A stretch of 64,000 bases of DNA, taken from DATKAS01 sp963773315 (GTDB lineage: Bacteria; Actinomycetota; Acidimicrobiia; Acidimicrobiales; DATKAS01). A model generated the notes under the pieces. It was given only the letters and a program-made list of their open reading frames with translations. It was not told the DNA's origin and did not search any database. The stretch lies in contig CAVZAF010000005.1 of NCBI GenBank assembly GCA_963773315.1, positions 372,001 to 436,000 on the forward strand, read 5' to 3'. Both the position numbers and the translations under genes were made by a program. Shown in pieces: positions 1 to 8,790 of the stretch; positions within the stretch are counted from its first letter, which is position 1; the number at the start of each line of letters is the position of its first letter.

Positions 1-240
1 GTACACGTTCGCGAGGCGCGCTCCCGGTGCGCCGAAGGGAGCCTCCACTTGCTCGACGGTGCCTGCACCGGCGCAGGATGACGCCACGCTCGCGACACTG
101 GGCAGCGACGTCGTCACGCCCGGTGCAGCGGTGGCGGTGGGCGTCGTGGGCACGGTCGGCGCGCTGGTTTCGGGGGCGGCCGCACACGAAGACATCGCGG
201 ACACCGCGACCAGAAACGCCACGAGTGCCGCGGCCCGCAT
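1..240 (-). CDS. Putative secreted lipoprotein, N-terminal part only
   Basis: The gene runs off the left edge, so only its first 80 codons are present. Translation from the ATG at 240 gives a short basic start, a hydrophobic stretch at about residues 5-16 and a cysteine at residue 19 (AMSSC). This looks like a type II signal peptide with a slightly atypical lipobox (Met at -3). An Ala/Pro/Thr-rich linker follows to about residue 55, as is common for actinobacterial surface lipoproteins. The start of the folded domain (VEQVEAPFGAPG) is too short to place in a family. The downstream two-component system is divergent. Function unknown; the secretion call is an inference from the signal. Confidence 0.55.
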   Translation of the reverse strand, partial: MRAAALVAFLVAVSAMSSCAAAPETSAPTVPTTPTATAAPGVTTSLPSVASVASSCAGAGTVEQVEAPFGAPGARLANVY

Positions 241-416
241 GGCTTGACCGTACGGCTCGTCCGGTAAGCGGCTGGTGAACGGGGGCGCTGCGAGTTTGCT
301 CTCCGCTATCCGAGCGCCAAGACGTTGCTTACCCGCGGCTCCGTACCGTCGCCCGATGGAGTGCGCAGGCTCGGCCTGATCAGAGCGCAGCCCCCGCGGG
401 GCCTAGCGTCTCGCTG

Positions 417-1095
417 GTGGCTGAGCGGATCCTGATCGTCGAGGACGACGACAGCATCGCGACCAACCTCGCGCGAGCGCTCACCGCGAACGGCTACGAC
501 CGCGACCAGGTCCGCCACCGGCGCCGACGCGCTGGCCCTTGCCGTCGACTCCGACCTCGTGCTTCTCGACCTCGGGCTGCCCGACATCGACGGCCTCGAG
601 GTGTGCCGGCAGATCCGCGCGACCGACGCCACGCTCCCGATCCTGATGCTCACCGCCAGGCAGGAGGAGATCGACGTCGTCGTCGGCCTCGACGCCGGCG
701 CCGTCGACTACGTCACGAAGCCCTTCCGTCTCGCCGAGCTGCTGGCTCGCATCCGTGCACAGCTTCGCCGCCCCGACGCGAACAACGAGCCCGCGCAGCT
801 CGCGGTCGGAAGCCTCGTCGTCGACCGGGCGTCCAGACGGGTGTGGGTCAACGGAGACGAAGTCGAGCTGCGCGCGAAGGAGTTCGATCTGCTCGCTGTG
901 CTGGTCGCTCAGGTCGGGAACGTCGTCACGCGCGAGGACCTCATGTCCGAGGTGTGGGACGAGCACTGGTTCGGCTCGACGAAGACGCTGGACGTGCACA
1001 TCGCCGCGCTCCGACGCAAGCTCGGTGACGGCCCGGAGGGTCCGAGTCGGATCACGACGCTGCGGGGCGTCGGCTATCGGTTCGAGTCGCCGTGA
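417..1095 (+). CDS. OmpR/PhoB-type response regulator (one frameshift)
   Basis: DNA-binding response regulator of a two-component system. A GTG start at 417 gives the receiver opening AERILIVEDDD with the acidic pocket. After GYD (about position 502) the frame moves by one base, and the rest (LLLDLGLPDIDG with the phospho-acceptor Asp, the TKPF lysine, then a winged-helix domain ending GVGYRFESP) is read in the next frame. The span is 3n+1 bases and the joined protein is about 225 residues, the usual OmpR length. This favours one spurious inserted base over a pseudogene. The histidine kinase follows after 13 bases. Target genes are not evident. Confidence 0.88.
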
Positions 1096-1127
1096 GACGT
1101 CGGATCCCATGAGACGTCGGATCCTCC
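1094..1127 (+). repeat. Tandem 17-bp duplication at the regulator/kinase junction
   Basis: The 14-mer GAGACGTCGGATCC occurs at 1094-1107 and again at 1111-1124, a period of 17 bases. It covers the regulator stop codon, the spacer and the first codons of the kinase. The kinase start codon lies at the junction of the two copies, so the duplication sets the spacing between the two genes and may have created the present ATG context. Confidence 0.8.
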
Positions 1128-2431
1128 TTGCGATCCTTGCGATCACTGCGCTCGCGGTCGCGTTGTTCGGGATCCCGCTCGGCATTGTGGTCCGACATCA
1201 GGCGACCGATGAGGCGACGTTGCGGCTCGAACGTCAGGCCACCATCGCGGCTGCCGACGTGCCGAGCGATCTCGGGCGAGACGGGGACGAGGTCGCGCTG
1301 CCTGCCCCGCCGGCGAAGGTGAAGTACGCGCTGTACACGCCGCAGGGTGCGCTCGTCACCGGCGACGGACCGAGCCACGCTGACCAGACCGTCGCGGACG
1401 CGACGCGCGGCGACATCACCGACACCGAGGCCGGCGGCCGGCTCGTCGTCGCGGTGCCCGTCAGCTCGAACGGCGAGGTCGTCGGTGTGGTGAGAGCCGA
1501 GCAGCCTCTGGCGAGCGTCGAGGCCCAAGTCTGGAAGCGGTGGGGAGCGATGGCAGCCATCGCGTTCGTCGCGTTCGCCATCGCTGCCGCGGTCGCGATG
1601 ATCGAAGCCCGCCGCCTCACCCGACCGGTCGAGGACGTGCGAGACGCGGCGCGTCGACTGGGCGAGGGCGACTTCTCGGTGACGGTCCCGGCATCTGGCG
1701 TTCGCGACCTCGACGACGTGGCGGACGCGCTGACGGCGACCGCCCAGCGCCTCGGCGAGCTGATCGCGCGCGAGCGCGCCTTCAGCGCCAACGCGTCCCA
1801 CCAGCTGCGCACGCCGCTGACCGGCCTCCGACTCACGATCGAGACCGAGCTCACCGACCCACGTGATGACCCGACCGCGGTGCTGCTCGAAGCCCTTGAC
1901 GAGCTCGACCGGCTCGAGGCGACGGTGAGCCAGCTCCTCGCGCTCGCCCGCGACAGTGCGAGCCCGAGAAGCCCGGTCGACATCGGCTCCTTGGTGAACA
2001 AGCTCGAGCGGCGCTGGCGGCGGCCTCTCACGGCGCTCGGACGAAAGCTCGAGCTCGCCGTCGATGATGACCTACCCCATCCTGAGGTGTCAGAGGTCGC
2101 GATCAGCCAGGTGCTCGACGTGCTGATCGACAACGCGGCGCATCACGGCGCGGGAACCGTCAGGGTCGAGGCGACAGGCGTCGTGTCCGGAGTCTCGTTG
2201 AGCGTCACGGACGAGGGCGCCGGCATCAAAGACCCGGCACGGATCTTCGAGCGCCGCGGCACTGGCGCGAGAGGCCACGGCATCGGGCTCGCACTGGCAC
2301 GCAGCGTCGTCGAGGCCGAGGGGGGGCGCCTCATGCTCGAGCGCAGCGGGCCCCGCCCTCAGTTCGTGATCGTGCTCCCAGCGGCCCGCCCCGTTCGGGA
2401 GGCGCCGGAGCCCGCGCCAGTTCCCGCCTAA
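1109..2431 (+). CDS. Two-component sensor histidine kinase
   Basis: Membrane sensor kinase partnered with the regulator just upstream. The ATG at 1109 gives 440 residues: transmembrane helix at about 5-28, an extracytoplasmic sensor region of about 115 residues, a second helix at about 147-166, and HAMP with the RRLTRPV start at about 168-220. The dimerisation domain carries the phospho-accepting His in SANASHQLRTPL (about residue 231). The HATPase_c domain shows the N box (IDNAAHHG), G1 (DEGAGI) and G2 (GHGIGLALA). A Pro/Ala-rich tail ends the protein. Its stop codon overlaps that of the convergent TPP-enzyme gene by four bases (CTAA). The signal sensed is unknown. Confidence 0.93.
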   Translation: MRRRILLAILAITALAVALFGIPLGIVVRHQATDEATLRLERQATIAAADVPSDLGRDGDEVALPAPPAKVKYALYTPQGALVTGDGPSHADQTVADATRGDITDTEAGGRLVVAVPVSSNGEVVGVVRAEQPLASVEAQVWKRWGAMAAIAFVAFAIAAAVAMIEARRLTRPVEDVRDAARRLGEGDFSVTVPASGVRDLDDVADALTATAQRLGELIARERAFSANASHQLRTPLTGLRLTIETELTDPRDDPTAVLLEALDELDRLEATVSQLLALARDSASPRSPVDIGSLVNKLERRWRRPLTALGRKLELAVDDDLPHPEVSEVAISQVLDVLIDNAAHHGAGTVRVEATGVVSGVSLSVTDEGAGIKDPARIFERRGTGARGHGIGLALARSVVEAEGGRLMLERSGPRPQFVIVLPAARPVREAPEPAPVPA

Positions 2432-4090
2432 GGCCCGTTCAGCTGAGGGATCTCAGGTGCCAGGCCGACGTTGTTGGTGCTGACGTTGATGCACGAGGCG
2501 ACACGGGACGCGAGCGCGTCGTCGAGGGCGTGTGCGAGCCCGTCGAGGGTGTCGACGCGCACGCCGCGGCCGCCGAACGCCGCCATGACCTCGTGGTAGC
2601 TCGCGTCCGAGAGCGTCGTGCCGACGAGCGCGATGGCGTCCGTCCGGGCGCATCTGGAATCCCTGTGAGGCTCCCCACCGTGCGTTGTTCATCACGACGA
2701 CCACGATCGGGAGGCCGTGGCGCACCATCGCCTCGAACTCCCCGATTGCGAAGCCGGCGGCACCGTCGCCGGTGATGCACACGACGCTGCGTCCCGGTGC
2801 GGCCTTCGCCGCGCCCATCGCCGCGCCGAATCCCATTCCCATGCATCCCAACCGGCTGTGCGTGAAGTACTGGGCACCCGAGGGCAGCCTGAGCGCATCG
2901 TGCAGCCAGTGCTTGCACACGGCACCGTCGCCGATGACGAGCGCGTCGTGGAGCGCCGCCGCGTCTGACGCGACGCGCGCCGCGGCGTACGGGTGCAAGC
3001 GCTCGCCGTCCGACGTCTCGATCGCATCGAGCTGCGACCGTGTTGCGGCGAGCGAAGCGCGCACCGTGGCCCGCCACTCCGGATCCAACTTCCACACGTG
3101 ATCGCGACTCCTCGCCGCGAGCGCTCGAACGGTCTCCTCCGGGTCCACGATGACGGCCAGCGTCGCGGGAGCGAACCGACCGACCTCGGCGGCGTCGCTG
3201 TCGACCTGCAGGATCGTCGTGCCCCATGCGACCCCACCGTCGCGCAAGCCCGGCGTGTCGAAGCCGAAGCGCACACCCAACGCGAGGGCGACATCAGGTC
3301 GCTGGCCTTCGGGAAGGCGACCGAGCTGGTACAGCGTGCCCCCGTACCGATCGTCGTCGTCGGCAACCGTGCCGATCGCGCCATAGTCGGCAAAGCAAGG
3401 AACGCCCGTGACGTCGAGGAAATCGTTGCACGCGACACGGGCGCCGGCGCTCGGGGCACCGCCCAGCAAGAGCACCGGGCGGGCCGCGCTCGCGAGCCGG
3501 TCGAGGAGCGCGGCGACGGCCCCCGCGCTGGGCGCCGCGGCAGCGAGAGCCGGCGGCACGTCCGCGGTCAACGTCGCGTCGGCGTCGAGGACGTCGGCCG
3601 GGATGTCGAGCAGCACAGGACCCCGCGGCGCCGTCGTCGCGATGCGGATCGCCTGAGCCACGACGCGGCCGACCTGATCGACCGAGTGCACCTTGCACGC
3701 CCACTTGCTGATGGGTGCCGCGAGGCCGAGGTGGTCGACGCCGACCTGCAAGCCGTTGGACTCGAGCGTCGATTCGGGCGTCGAGCCGACCACGTAGATG
3801 ACCGCGGTGCGATCGAGCATCGCGTTCGTCATCGACGTCAGGACGTTCGTGAGCCCCGGACCCGGGCAAACGGCCGCGACGCCGAGCGTGCCCGTCAGCC
3901 GTGAGAACGCCTCGGCGGCGAACCCTGCACTCCCCTCGTGGCGCACGTCGACCAAGGCGACGTCGAGGTCGGGGCACGCCTGGAAGATGGGGTCGATCTG
4001 CACCCCGTGGATGGCGAAGATCGCCGTCGTCCCCGCCTTGCGCACGGCGTCGACGAGCACGTGCCCACCGTTCGGTTGGAATGGCTCCAT
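2428..4090 (-). CDS. Thiamine-pyrophosphate enzyme, acetolactate synthase/oxalyl-CoA decarboxylase-like (one frameshift)
   Basis: Three-domain TPP-dependent enzyme of about 553 residues. The N-terminal Pyr domain has the conserved glutamate in VDVRHEGSAGF; a central domain follows; the C-terminal PP domain has the GDGAAGF diphosphate/Mg motif and MNNARWG. At about 2650 the frame shifts one base. The new frame (TTLSDASYHEVMAAFGGRG and on to PQLNGP) reaches a TAG at 2428. The span is 3n+1, so a spurious insertion is likely. Family members do acetolactate synthesis, benzoylformate decarboxylation or C-C cleavage of 2-hydroxyacyl-/oxalyl-CoA. The CoA-linked neighbours favour the last, but the substrate cannot be read from sequence. 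The start was taken at MEPFQPNGG; an alternative Met lies 15 codons upstream. Confidence 0.82.
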
Positions 4091-4149
4091 CGCCGGATCG
4101 TAGGACCGGCTGCTTTCTGCTTGCATTGGACCGGACGACAGGGGGTGCC

Positions 4150-5433
4150 GTGGACGAGCTGCGGAGCTGGCTGGAAGAGAGCTGGGATCCCAATCTGACG
4201 GTCGGCGAGTGGTGGGAGCGACTCGGCATGTCCGGCTGGGCCGCGCCACTGCTTCCTGTCGACTGCTACGGCCGAGGGCTGTCGCGGGGCGACGCGCTCG
4301 TGGCCCAGCAGACGATCACGAAGTTCGGCGCGCTCGGGGCGCCGATGGGCTTGGGGCTGATGCTCGCCGCGCCCACCATCGCGACGCACGGGACGCGCGA
4401 GCAGATCGAGCGCTACATCCCCGACCTCGTCACCGGTCGACGGGCGTGGTGCCAGCTGTTCAGCGAGCCCGGCGCGGGCTCGGACCTCGCGGGCCTCTCG
4501 ACTCGAGCGGTCCGTGACGGCGACCTGTGGCACGTCAATGGCCAGAAGGTCTGGACCTCGGGCGGACAGATTGCCGACCTCGGCATGCTCATCGCCCGCA
4601 CCAATCCCGACGCGCCGAAGCACCAGGGCATCACCTGGTTCGCGATCGACATGCACCAACCGGGCGTCGAGGTGCGGCCGCTGCGCGAGATGACCGGCCA
4701 CGCGATGTTCAACGAGGTCTTCCTCACCGACGCGGTCGTCCCCGACGACGCGAGGATCGGCGATGTCAACAACGGCTGGGCGGTCGCGAACACGACGTTG
4801 CAGTTCGAGCGCTCGGGCATGGGCGCAGGTGGCGGTGCGCCGGTGCGCGGCGCGTTGATGGCATTGCCGGGCACGGTCGCCGGGCACTTGCAACAGCGCG
4901 CGGGCGACTTCGTCGCACCCGCCCGCGCCAGCGGAAACGGCAACCGCTCGCAGCGATCGACGGGAGCCAAGACCTACATCGACCTCGCGAAGGCACTGGG
5001 CCGCAACGACGAGCCCGCCATCCGTCAAGACCTCGCGCGCTTGCACACGCTCAGCGAGCTCGCGCGCTACAACACCGAGCGCCACAAGGCTGTGCGGGCT
5101 GCGGGAGGCGACATCCCCGGCCTCGCGAACTTCACGAAGCTCTCGATGGCCGACGTCGTGCGGCTGAGCCGCGACCTCGGTCTCGAGCTGCTCGGCGCGC
5201 GAGGCATGCTCCACGCGTACGACGACGAGGGTCGCAAGGCGCTCGCGGCCGAGCCGGGCGGTGTCGCGGCGATCATGGTGACCAGCCAGGCCCTCGGAGC
5301 GCAGGCACTGCCGATCTACGGCGGCACCGATCAGATCCAGCGCAACATCATCAGCGAGCGCGCGCTCGGGCTGCCGAAGGAGCCAGGCGACCTTTCGTCG
5401 GTGCCGTTCTCCGAGCTGCCGAAGAACGGCTGA
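4150..5433 (+). CDS. Acyl-CoA dehydrogenase family protein
   Basis: FAD-dependent dehydrogenase introducing a C2-C3 double bond into an acyl-CoA. The GTG at 4150 gives 427 residues. Visible landmarks are the substrate/FAD region QLFSEPGAGSDLAGL, the WHVNGQKVWTSGG strand, and the C-terminal FAD/tetramer signature YGGTDQIQRNIISER. The gene is divergent from the TPP enzyme, with 59 bases between starts. Chain length is not predictable from the sequence. The C-terminal domain is somewhat long, placing it in the broad actinobacterial FadE group used in steroid, fatty acid or branched-acyl degradation. Confidence 0.9.
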   Translation: MDELRSWLEESWDPNLTVGEWWERLGMSGWAAPLLPVDCYGRGLSRGDALVAQQTITKFGALGAPMGLGLMLAAPTIATHGTREQIERYIPDLVTGRRAWCQLFSEPGAGSDLAGLSTRAVRDGDLWHVNGQKVWTSGGQIADLGMLIARTNPDAPKHQGITWFAIDMHQPGVEVRPLREMTGHAMFNEVFLTDAVVPDDARIGDVNNGWAVANTTLQFERSGMGAGGGAPVRGALMALPGTVAGHLQQRAGDFVAPARASGNGNRSQRSTGAKTYIDLAKALGRNDEPAIRQDLARLHTLSELARYNTERHKAVRAAGGDIPGLANFTKLSMADVVRLSRDLGLELLGARGMLHAYDDEGRKALAAEPGGVAAIMVTSQALGAQALPIYGGTDQIQRNIISERALGLPKEPGDLSSVPFSELPKNG

Positions 5434-5459
5434 GCGCGCTCAGCCTCGCCGGGCCTCCT

Positions 5460-5511
5460 CCGGGATTGATGATTGGGGGCCGGCATGAGTGCCCCGAGTC
5501 ATCAATCTCGG
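5460..5511. terminator. Strong hairpin between convergent genes
   Basis: Perfect inverted repeat GATTGATGA (5464-5472) and TCATCAATC (5499-5507). It extends outward through a G-T wobble and C-G pairs to about 5460/5511, with an inner GGGG/CCCC pairing. It lies between the convergent acyl-CoA dehydrogenase and LLM oxidoreductase genes. No T-tract is present, which is common for actinobacterial terminators. A bidirectional terminator is the simplest reading. Confidence 0.7.
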
Positions 5512-5529
5512 GTGGCGGTTCGGGACAGG

Positions 5530-6513
5530 TCAGCGTTGCATGACGTGCGTCGCGAAAAGATCGATCGAGCGCATCACCTCGGCGTGGGTGAGGTCGCCCA
5601 TCGTGAACTTTCCGACGAAGAAGTCGGTGCCGGCGCCCTCCTCGAACGCTTCGATGCGCTCTGCGACAGTGGACGGCGAGCCGGCGATGACCGCGCCGAG
5701 CTTCAGCGCGAGCTCGACGTCGCCGCCCAAGGTCGGGTCGTTCGGCGGCGGGATGTCCCACCTGCGGAACAGCGGAGTCAGGTGCTCGGAGAACACGGGC
5801 CAGGTGCGTCGCGCCATCGCGAGGGCCTCGTCGTCGGACGGCGCGACGATCACGCTCGTGATGCCGGCGACGTCACCGCCTGCCCACCCGTTCGCTTCGC
5901 AGGCGGCTCGATACTTCGCCACCTGTTCCGCCACCATCGGCGGTGGGCCGACGACCACGGTGCTCATCCGGTCCTTGGCTGCGTGCATGAAGTTGCCCGG
6001 GTGCCAGAACGGCGGCGTGGGCGTCTGCAGGGGATGCAAGAGGATGGGCACTTCGTCGAAGTCGTAGGTGTCGCCGTGGAAGGTCAGTGAGTCGGCGGTG
6101 AGCGCAGCGCGCAGCACAGCCAGCGCCTCCTCGTAGTTCTCGACCATGCGCGTGGTGTCGAGGCCCCACAGCTCGTGCTCGGGAAGGCTGATGCCTCGCC
6201 CGACGCCGACGTCGAACCGGCCGTCGAGCATGTGATCGAGCGAGCAGATCTCCTCGGCGAGGCGCAGAGGGTGGTGGAACGGGAGGAGGTAGACGAGCGA
6301 GCCCAGGCGGATGCGGCTCGTCGACTCGGCCGCCGCGGCGAACAGCAGCCCGATCTGAGGCATCGAGTCGAGCGGGATCATGTGGTGCTCTGACTTGAAG
6401 TAGTGCGTGAAGCCCGCGTCGTCGAGCGTCCGGATCAGCTCGAGCCGGTCGCGGTAGAGCTGCCCGAGCGACGGACCGCTGATCTCGATCTGGTCGAACA
6501 CCCCGTAACGCAT
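5530..6513 (-). CDS. LLM-class flavin-dependent oxidoreductase
   Basis: Luciferase-like monooxygenase family TIM barrel of 327 residues, using FMN or F420. The start MRYGVFDQIEISG is typical. Family landmarks are FTHYFKSEHH, the IRLGSLVYLLPFHHPLR strand-loop, GRFDVGVGRG, and the late SPSTVAERIEAF phosphate-binding segment. It resembles the second LLM protein at 25.4 kb in its N-terminal half, so the two are probably distant paralogues. Substrate unknown; the setting suggests a role in a catabolic pathway. Confidence 0.9.
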   Translation of the reverse strand: MRYGVFDQIEISGPSLGQLYRDRLELIRTLDDAGFTHYFKSEHHMIPLDSMPQIGLLFAAAAESTSRIRLGSLVYLLPFHHPLRLAEEICSLDHMLDGRFDVGVGRGISLPEHELWGLDTTRMVENYEEALAVLRAALTADSLTFHGDTYDFDEVPILLHPLQTPTPPFWHPGNFMHAAKDRMSTVVVGPPPMVAEQVAKYRAACEANGWAGGDVAGITSVIVAPSDDEALAMARRTWPVFSEHLTPLFRRWDIPPPNDPTLGGDVELALKLGAVIAGSPSTVAERIEAFEEGAGTDFFVGKFTMGDLTHAEVMRSIDLFATHVMQR

Positions 6514-6575
6514 GCGTGCATCCTTGCCACGGCGCCGGCGCGCCGCCAGCGCCGGCGCTGATCACGCCTGTCGAC

Positions 6576-7772
6576 TCACCCCAGCCTGACGACCGCTCCG
6601 CTTCCCGGTGCGCCGGCGGTGTTGATGGTGACGTACATGCTCCCGTCGGGTCCCTGAGCGATGCCGCCCGGCAGTGGGAGCGAGCCCCCGCCTACGTGGG
6701 TGATCTGCGACGGATGCTGGAACGGGATGACCACGACATCACCCGGGGGACCCGCGCTGTTCGGCTGGAACATCTCCGTGGCCCAGAAGTTGCCGGCCCG
6801 ATCGAAGGTGCATCCAGTCGCTGTCGTGATCCCGCTCGCCCACAGCTGTGGCACCGCGGGATGCTGAGGGTCGAACGTGGCGTTCGGGTTGATGCGAAAC
6901 ACGTTCGCTCGTCCTGGCGTCTCGAAGTTCGCAACCAAGTCGAGCGTCGCGACGTACAGCATCCCGTCGGGCCCCTGCGCGATGCAGGTCGGCGTCGAGT
7001 CGCGGAACGGCTCGGTCGTCTCGTTCGGTGTGTACGCGATCACTCGGAGGCTTCCGTTGCCGTTGACCTCTGAGATCGTGTTCGCTCCCGCGTCAGCGAC
7101 GAAGGTACGCACGGCGCCCTTCGAATCCCGGGTCACCAACACGCCGAAGGGATTGCTGTCAGGGAAGTCGTCGGGGAACAGCGACTTGTGCGCGCCGGTG
7201 AACTGGTACATCTGGTCGCCCACGTTGCTCAGGTCTCGCGTCGCACCCGACGCGGGGTCGAGGCCGAACAGGTGGCCCATCTGCGTGGTGCTCACCTGTC
7301 CGCCGGTCTCGGCGAGGATGCCTTCGTGCGACTCGCTCATGATCATCTTGACGGTGCAGATGCTGCTCGAACCGGGCGACAACCAGGGCGTCGTGCCGGC
7401 CCCGATGAAGCAGCTCGTGCCGAAGGCGCTGATGCCCTCGGGTCCGAGCACGTCGGGCGGCTGGCTCGGATCCTGGGAGGCGAACACCGACTCGAAGCTG
7501 TCGGTCCAGATCGAAGTGGTCGACCCCCGGACGTACTTGCTCACGCGCCCGGAATGGGTGAGCCCAGCCGAACCGCTGCCCGCGACTCCGGACTCCGACA
7601 CGTACAGGCTTCCTGCCGAGTCGAACGTGAGGCCCCGCGGCGCGTTGAGCCCGCCGATGACTGTCGTCATCGACGGCGCCGCGCCCACGCTCGCGACACC
7701 CACGGCCGCGACGGCGCCCACCATTCCGAACGCCAGCATCGATGCGAGCCAGATCCGGTGCTTCCTGTGCAT
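6576..7772 (-). CDS. Secreted ScyD/ScyE-like beta-propeller protein
   Basis: 398-residue exported protein. A Sec signal peptide (basic MHRKHRIW, then a hydrophobic stretch ending near VGAAPS) is followed by NHL-like propeller repeats: GLNAPRGLTFDSAGSLYV, IAQGPDGMLYVATLD, GCTFDRAGNFWATE, IAQGPDGSMYV. This pattern matches the ScyD/ScyE family, whose members in actinobacteria are mostly uncharacterised outer-surface proteins. The start was chosen at the ATG at 7772 because the upstream GAGGGCGGG is a good ribosome site; longer in-frame readings lack a signal peptide. It is divergent from the HMG-CoA lyase-like gene, with a 9-bp palindrome between. Confidence 0.8.
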   Translation of the reverse strand: MHRKHRIWLASMLAFGMVGAVAAVGVASVGAAPSMTTVIGGLNAPRGLTFDSAGSLYVSESGVAGSGSAGLTHSGRVSKYVRGSTTSIWTDSFESVFASQDPSQPPDVLGPEGISAFGTSCFIGAGTTPWLSPGSSSICTVKMIMSESHEGILAETGGQVSTTQMGHLFGLDPASGATRDLSNVGDQMYQFTGAHKSLFPDDFPDSNPFGVLVTRDSKGAVRTFVADAGANTISEVNGNGSLRVIAYTPNETTEPFRDSTPTCIAQGPDGMLYVATLDLVANFETPGRANVFRINPNATFDPQHPAVPQLWASGITTATGCTFDRAGNFWATEMFQPNSAGPPGDVVVIPFQHPSQITHVGGGSLPLPGGIAQGPDGSMYVTINTAGAPGSGAVVRLG

Positions 7773-7788
7773 CCCGCCCTCCCCCAAA

Positions 7789-7811
7789 CTCGATGACCCG
7801 GAGTCATCGAG
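7789..7811. repeat. 9-bp inverted repeat in a divergent promoter region
   Basis: CTCGATGAC (7789-7797) and GTCATCGAG (7803-7811) form a perfect inverted repeat with a 5-base spacer. It lies 17 bases upstream of the ScyD-like start and about 90 bases upstream of the lyase start. Either a transcription factor operator or a leader hairpin is possible. Confidence 0.5.
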
Positions 7812-7898
7812 CCGGCATCCTCCCTCTGTTCTCCCAGATGCGCAAGCGCTGCAATCACGACCTACCGAGTCGACATTTGATTTGCCCGACTGACTGTG

Positions 7899-8790
7899 AT
7901 GCGTACAGTTCGCCGAGTGGTCGAGATCCGCGATGTGACGCCACGCGACGGGTTGCAGAGCGAGGGCACAGTCGATCCCGCCGACCGCGCCGCACTCGTC
8001 ATCGCTCTCGCTGACGCGGGCCTGCCGCGACATCGAGGTCGCGTCGTTCGTGTCGCCGCAAGCGGTGCCATCGATGGCAGGCGCGGACCAGGTGGTGGGC
8101 GACCTCGGCGCACACGAAGACACGCGTTGGTGGGCACTCGTGCCGAACCGACGCGGCGTCGAGCTCGCGCGCGATTGCGGCATCGACGCCCTCACGCTGA
8201 CGATCTCGGCGTCGGATGGCTACAGCAGGAAGAACGTGAAGCGATCGACCGAGGAGGCGATCGCCGCGCTCTCCGACATCGTCGTCGCCGCTGAGGGCAC
8301 CGAGCTCGACGCCGTGGTCTCGTGCGCGTTCGGCTCGCCGTTCGAAGATGTCAGCCTTCGCGCTGTGGCCGAGGTCGTCGATCGAGTGCGATCTTCAGGC
8401 GTCCAGCGAGTGACGCTCGCCGACACGACCGGTGCTGCGACCCCTCGCCGAGTCGCGCGGGTGCTCGCGGCGGTCGGTGGTCAGGTCGGCCTGCACCTTC
8501 ACGACACGCGCGGCACAGCCCTCGCGAACGCGCTCGCCGGCCTCGACGCGGGAGTGACGCGATTCGACACCTCGGTCGGCGGCCTGGGCGGCTCTCCCTT
8601 CGCCCCTGGCGCGGGCGGCAACCTCGCCACCGAAGACCTCGTGCTCGTCCTCGAGGACGGCGGCATCGACACCGGTGTCGACCTCGATGCGCTCATCCGC
8701 ATTGCGGAGCGGCTCGGTGAGCTGGTGGGTCACACCGTCCCCGGCCGCACCGCCGCTGCAGGCGCGCTCCCCCGCTTCGACACGACCTAG
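7899..8790 (+). CDS. Hydroxymethylglutaryl-CoA lyase-like protein (one frameshift)
   Basis: DRE-TIM metallolyase of about 297 residues. The N-terminal part reads VEIRDVTPRDGLQSEG (metal-binding Asp). After ALADAGL, near 8025, the frame moves one base into SPQAVPSMAGADQVV and continues through the HLHDTRG metal histidines. HMG-CoA lyases cleave HMG-CoA to acetyl-CoA and acetoacetate. The catalytic glycine-rich loop, usually GGC-P-Y/F in true lyases, reads GLGGSPFAPGAGG here, so the catalytic Cys is replaced by Ser. This makes a related aldolase-type lyase more likely than a standard one. Its TAG overlaps the stop of the convergent AMP-ligase (CTAG, 4 bases). Confidence 0.78.

Noticed and set aside
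1109..2431. Long antisense frames opposite the histidine kinase and many other genes
   Set aside because: They mirror codon-position GC bias of the real genes, carry no family motifs and have no ribosome sites.
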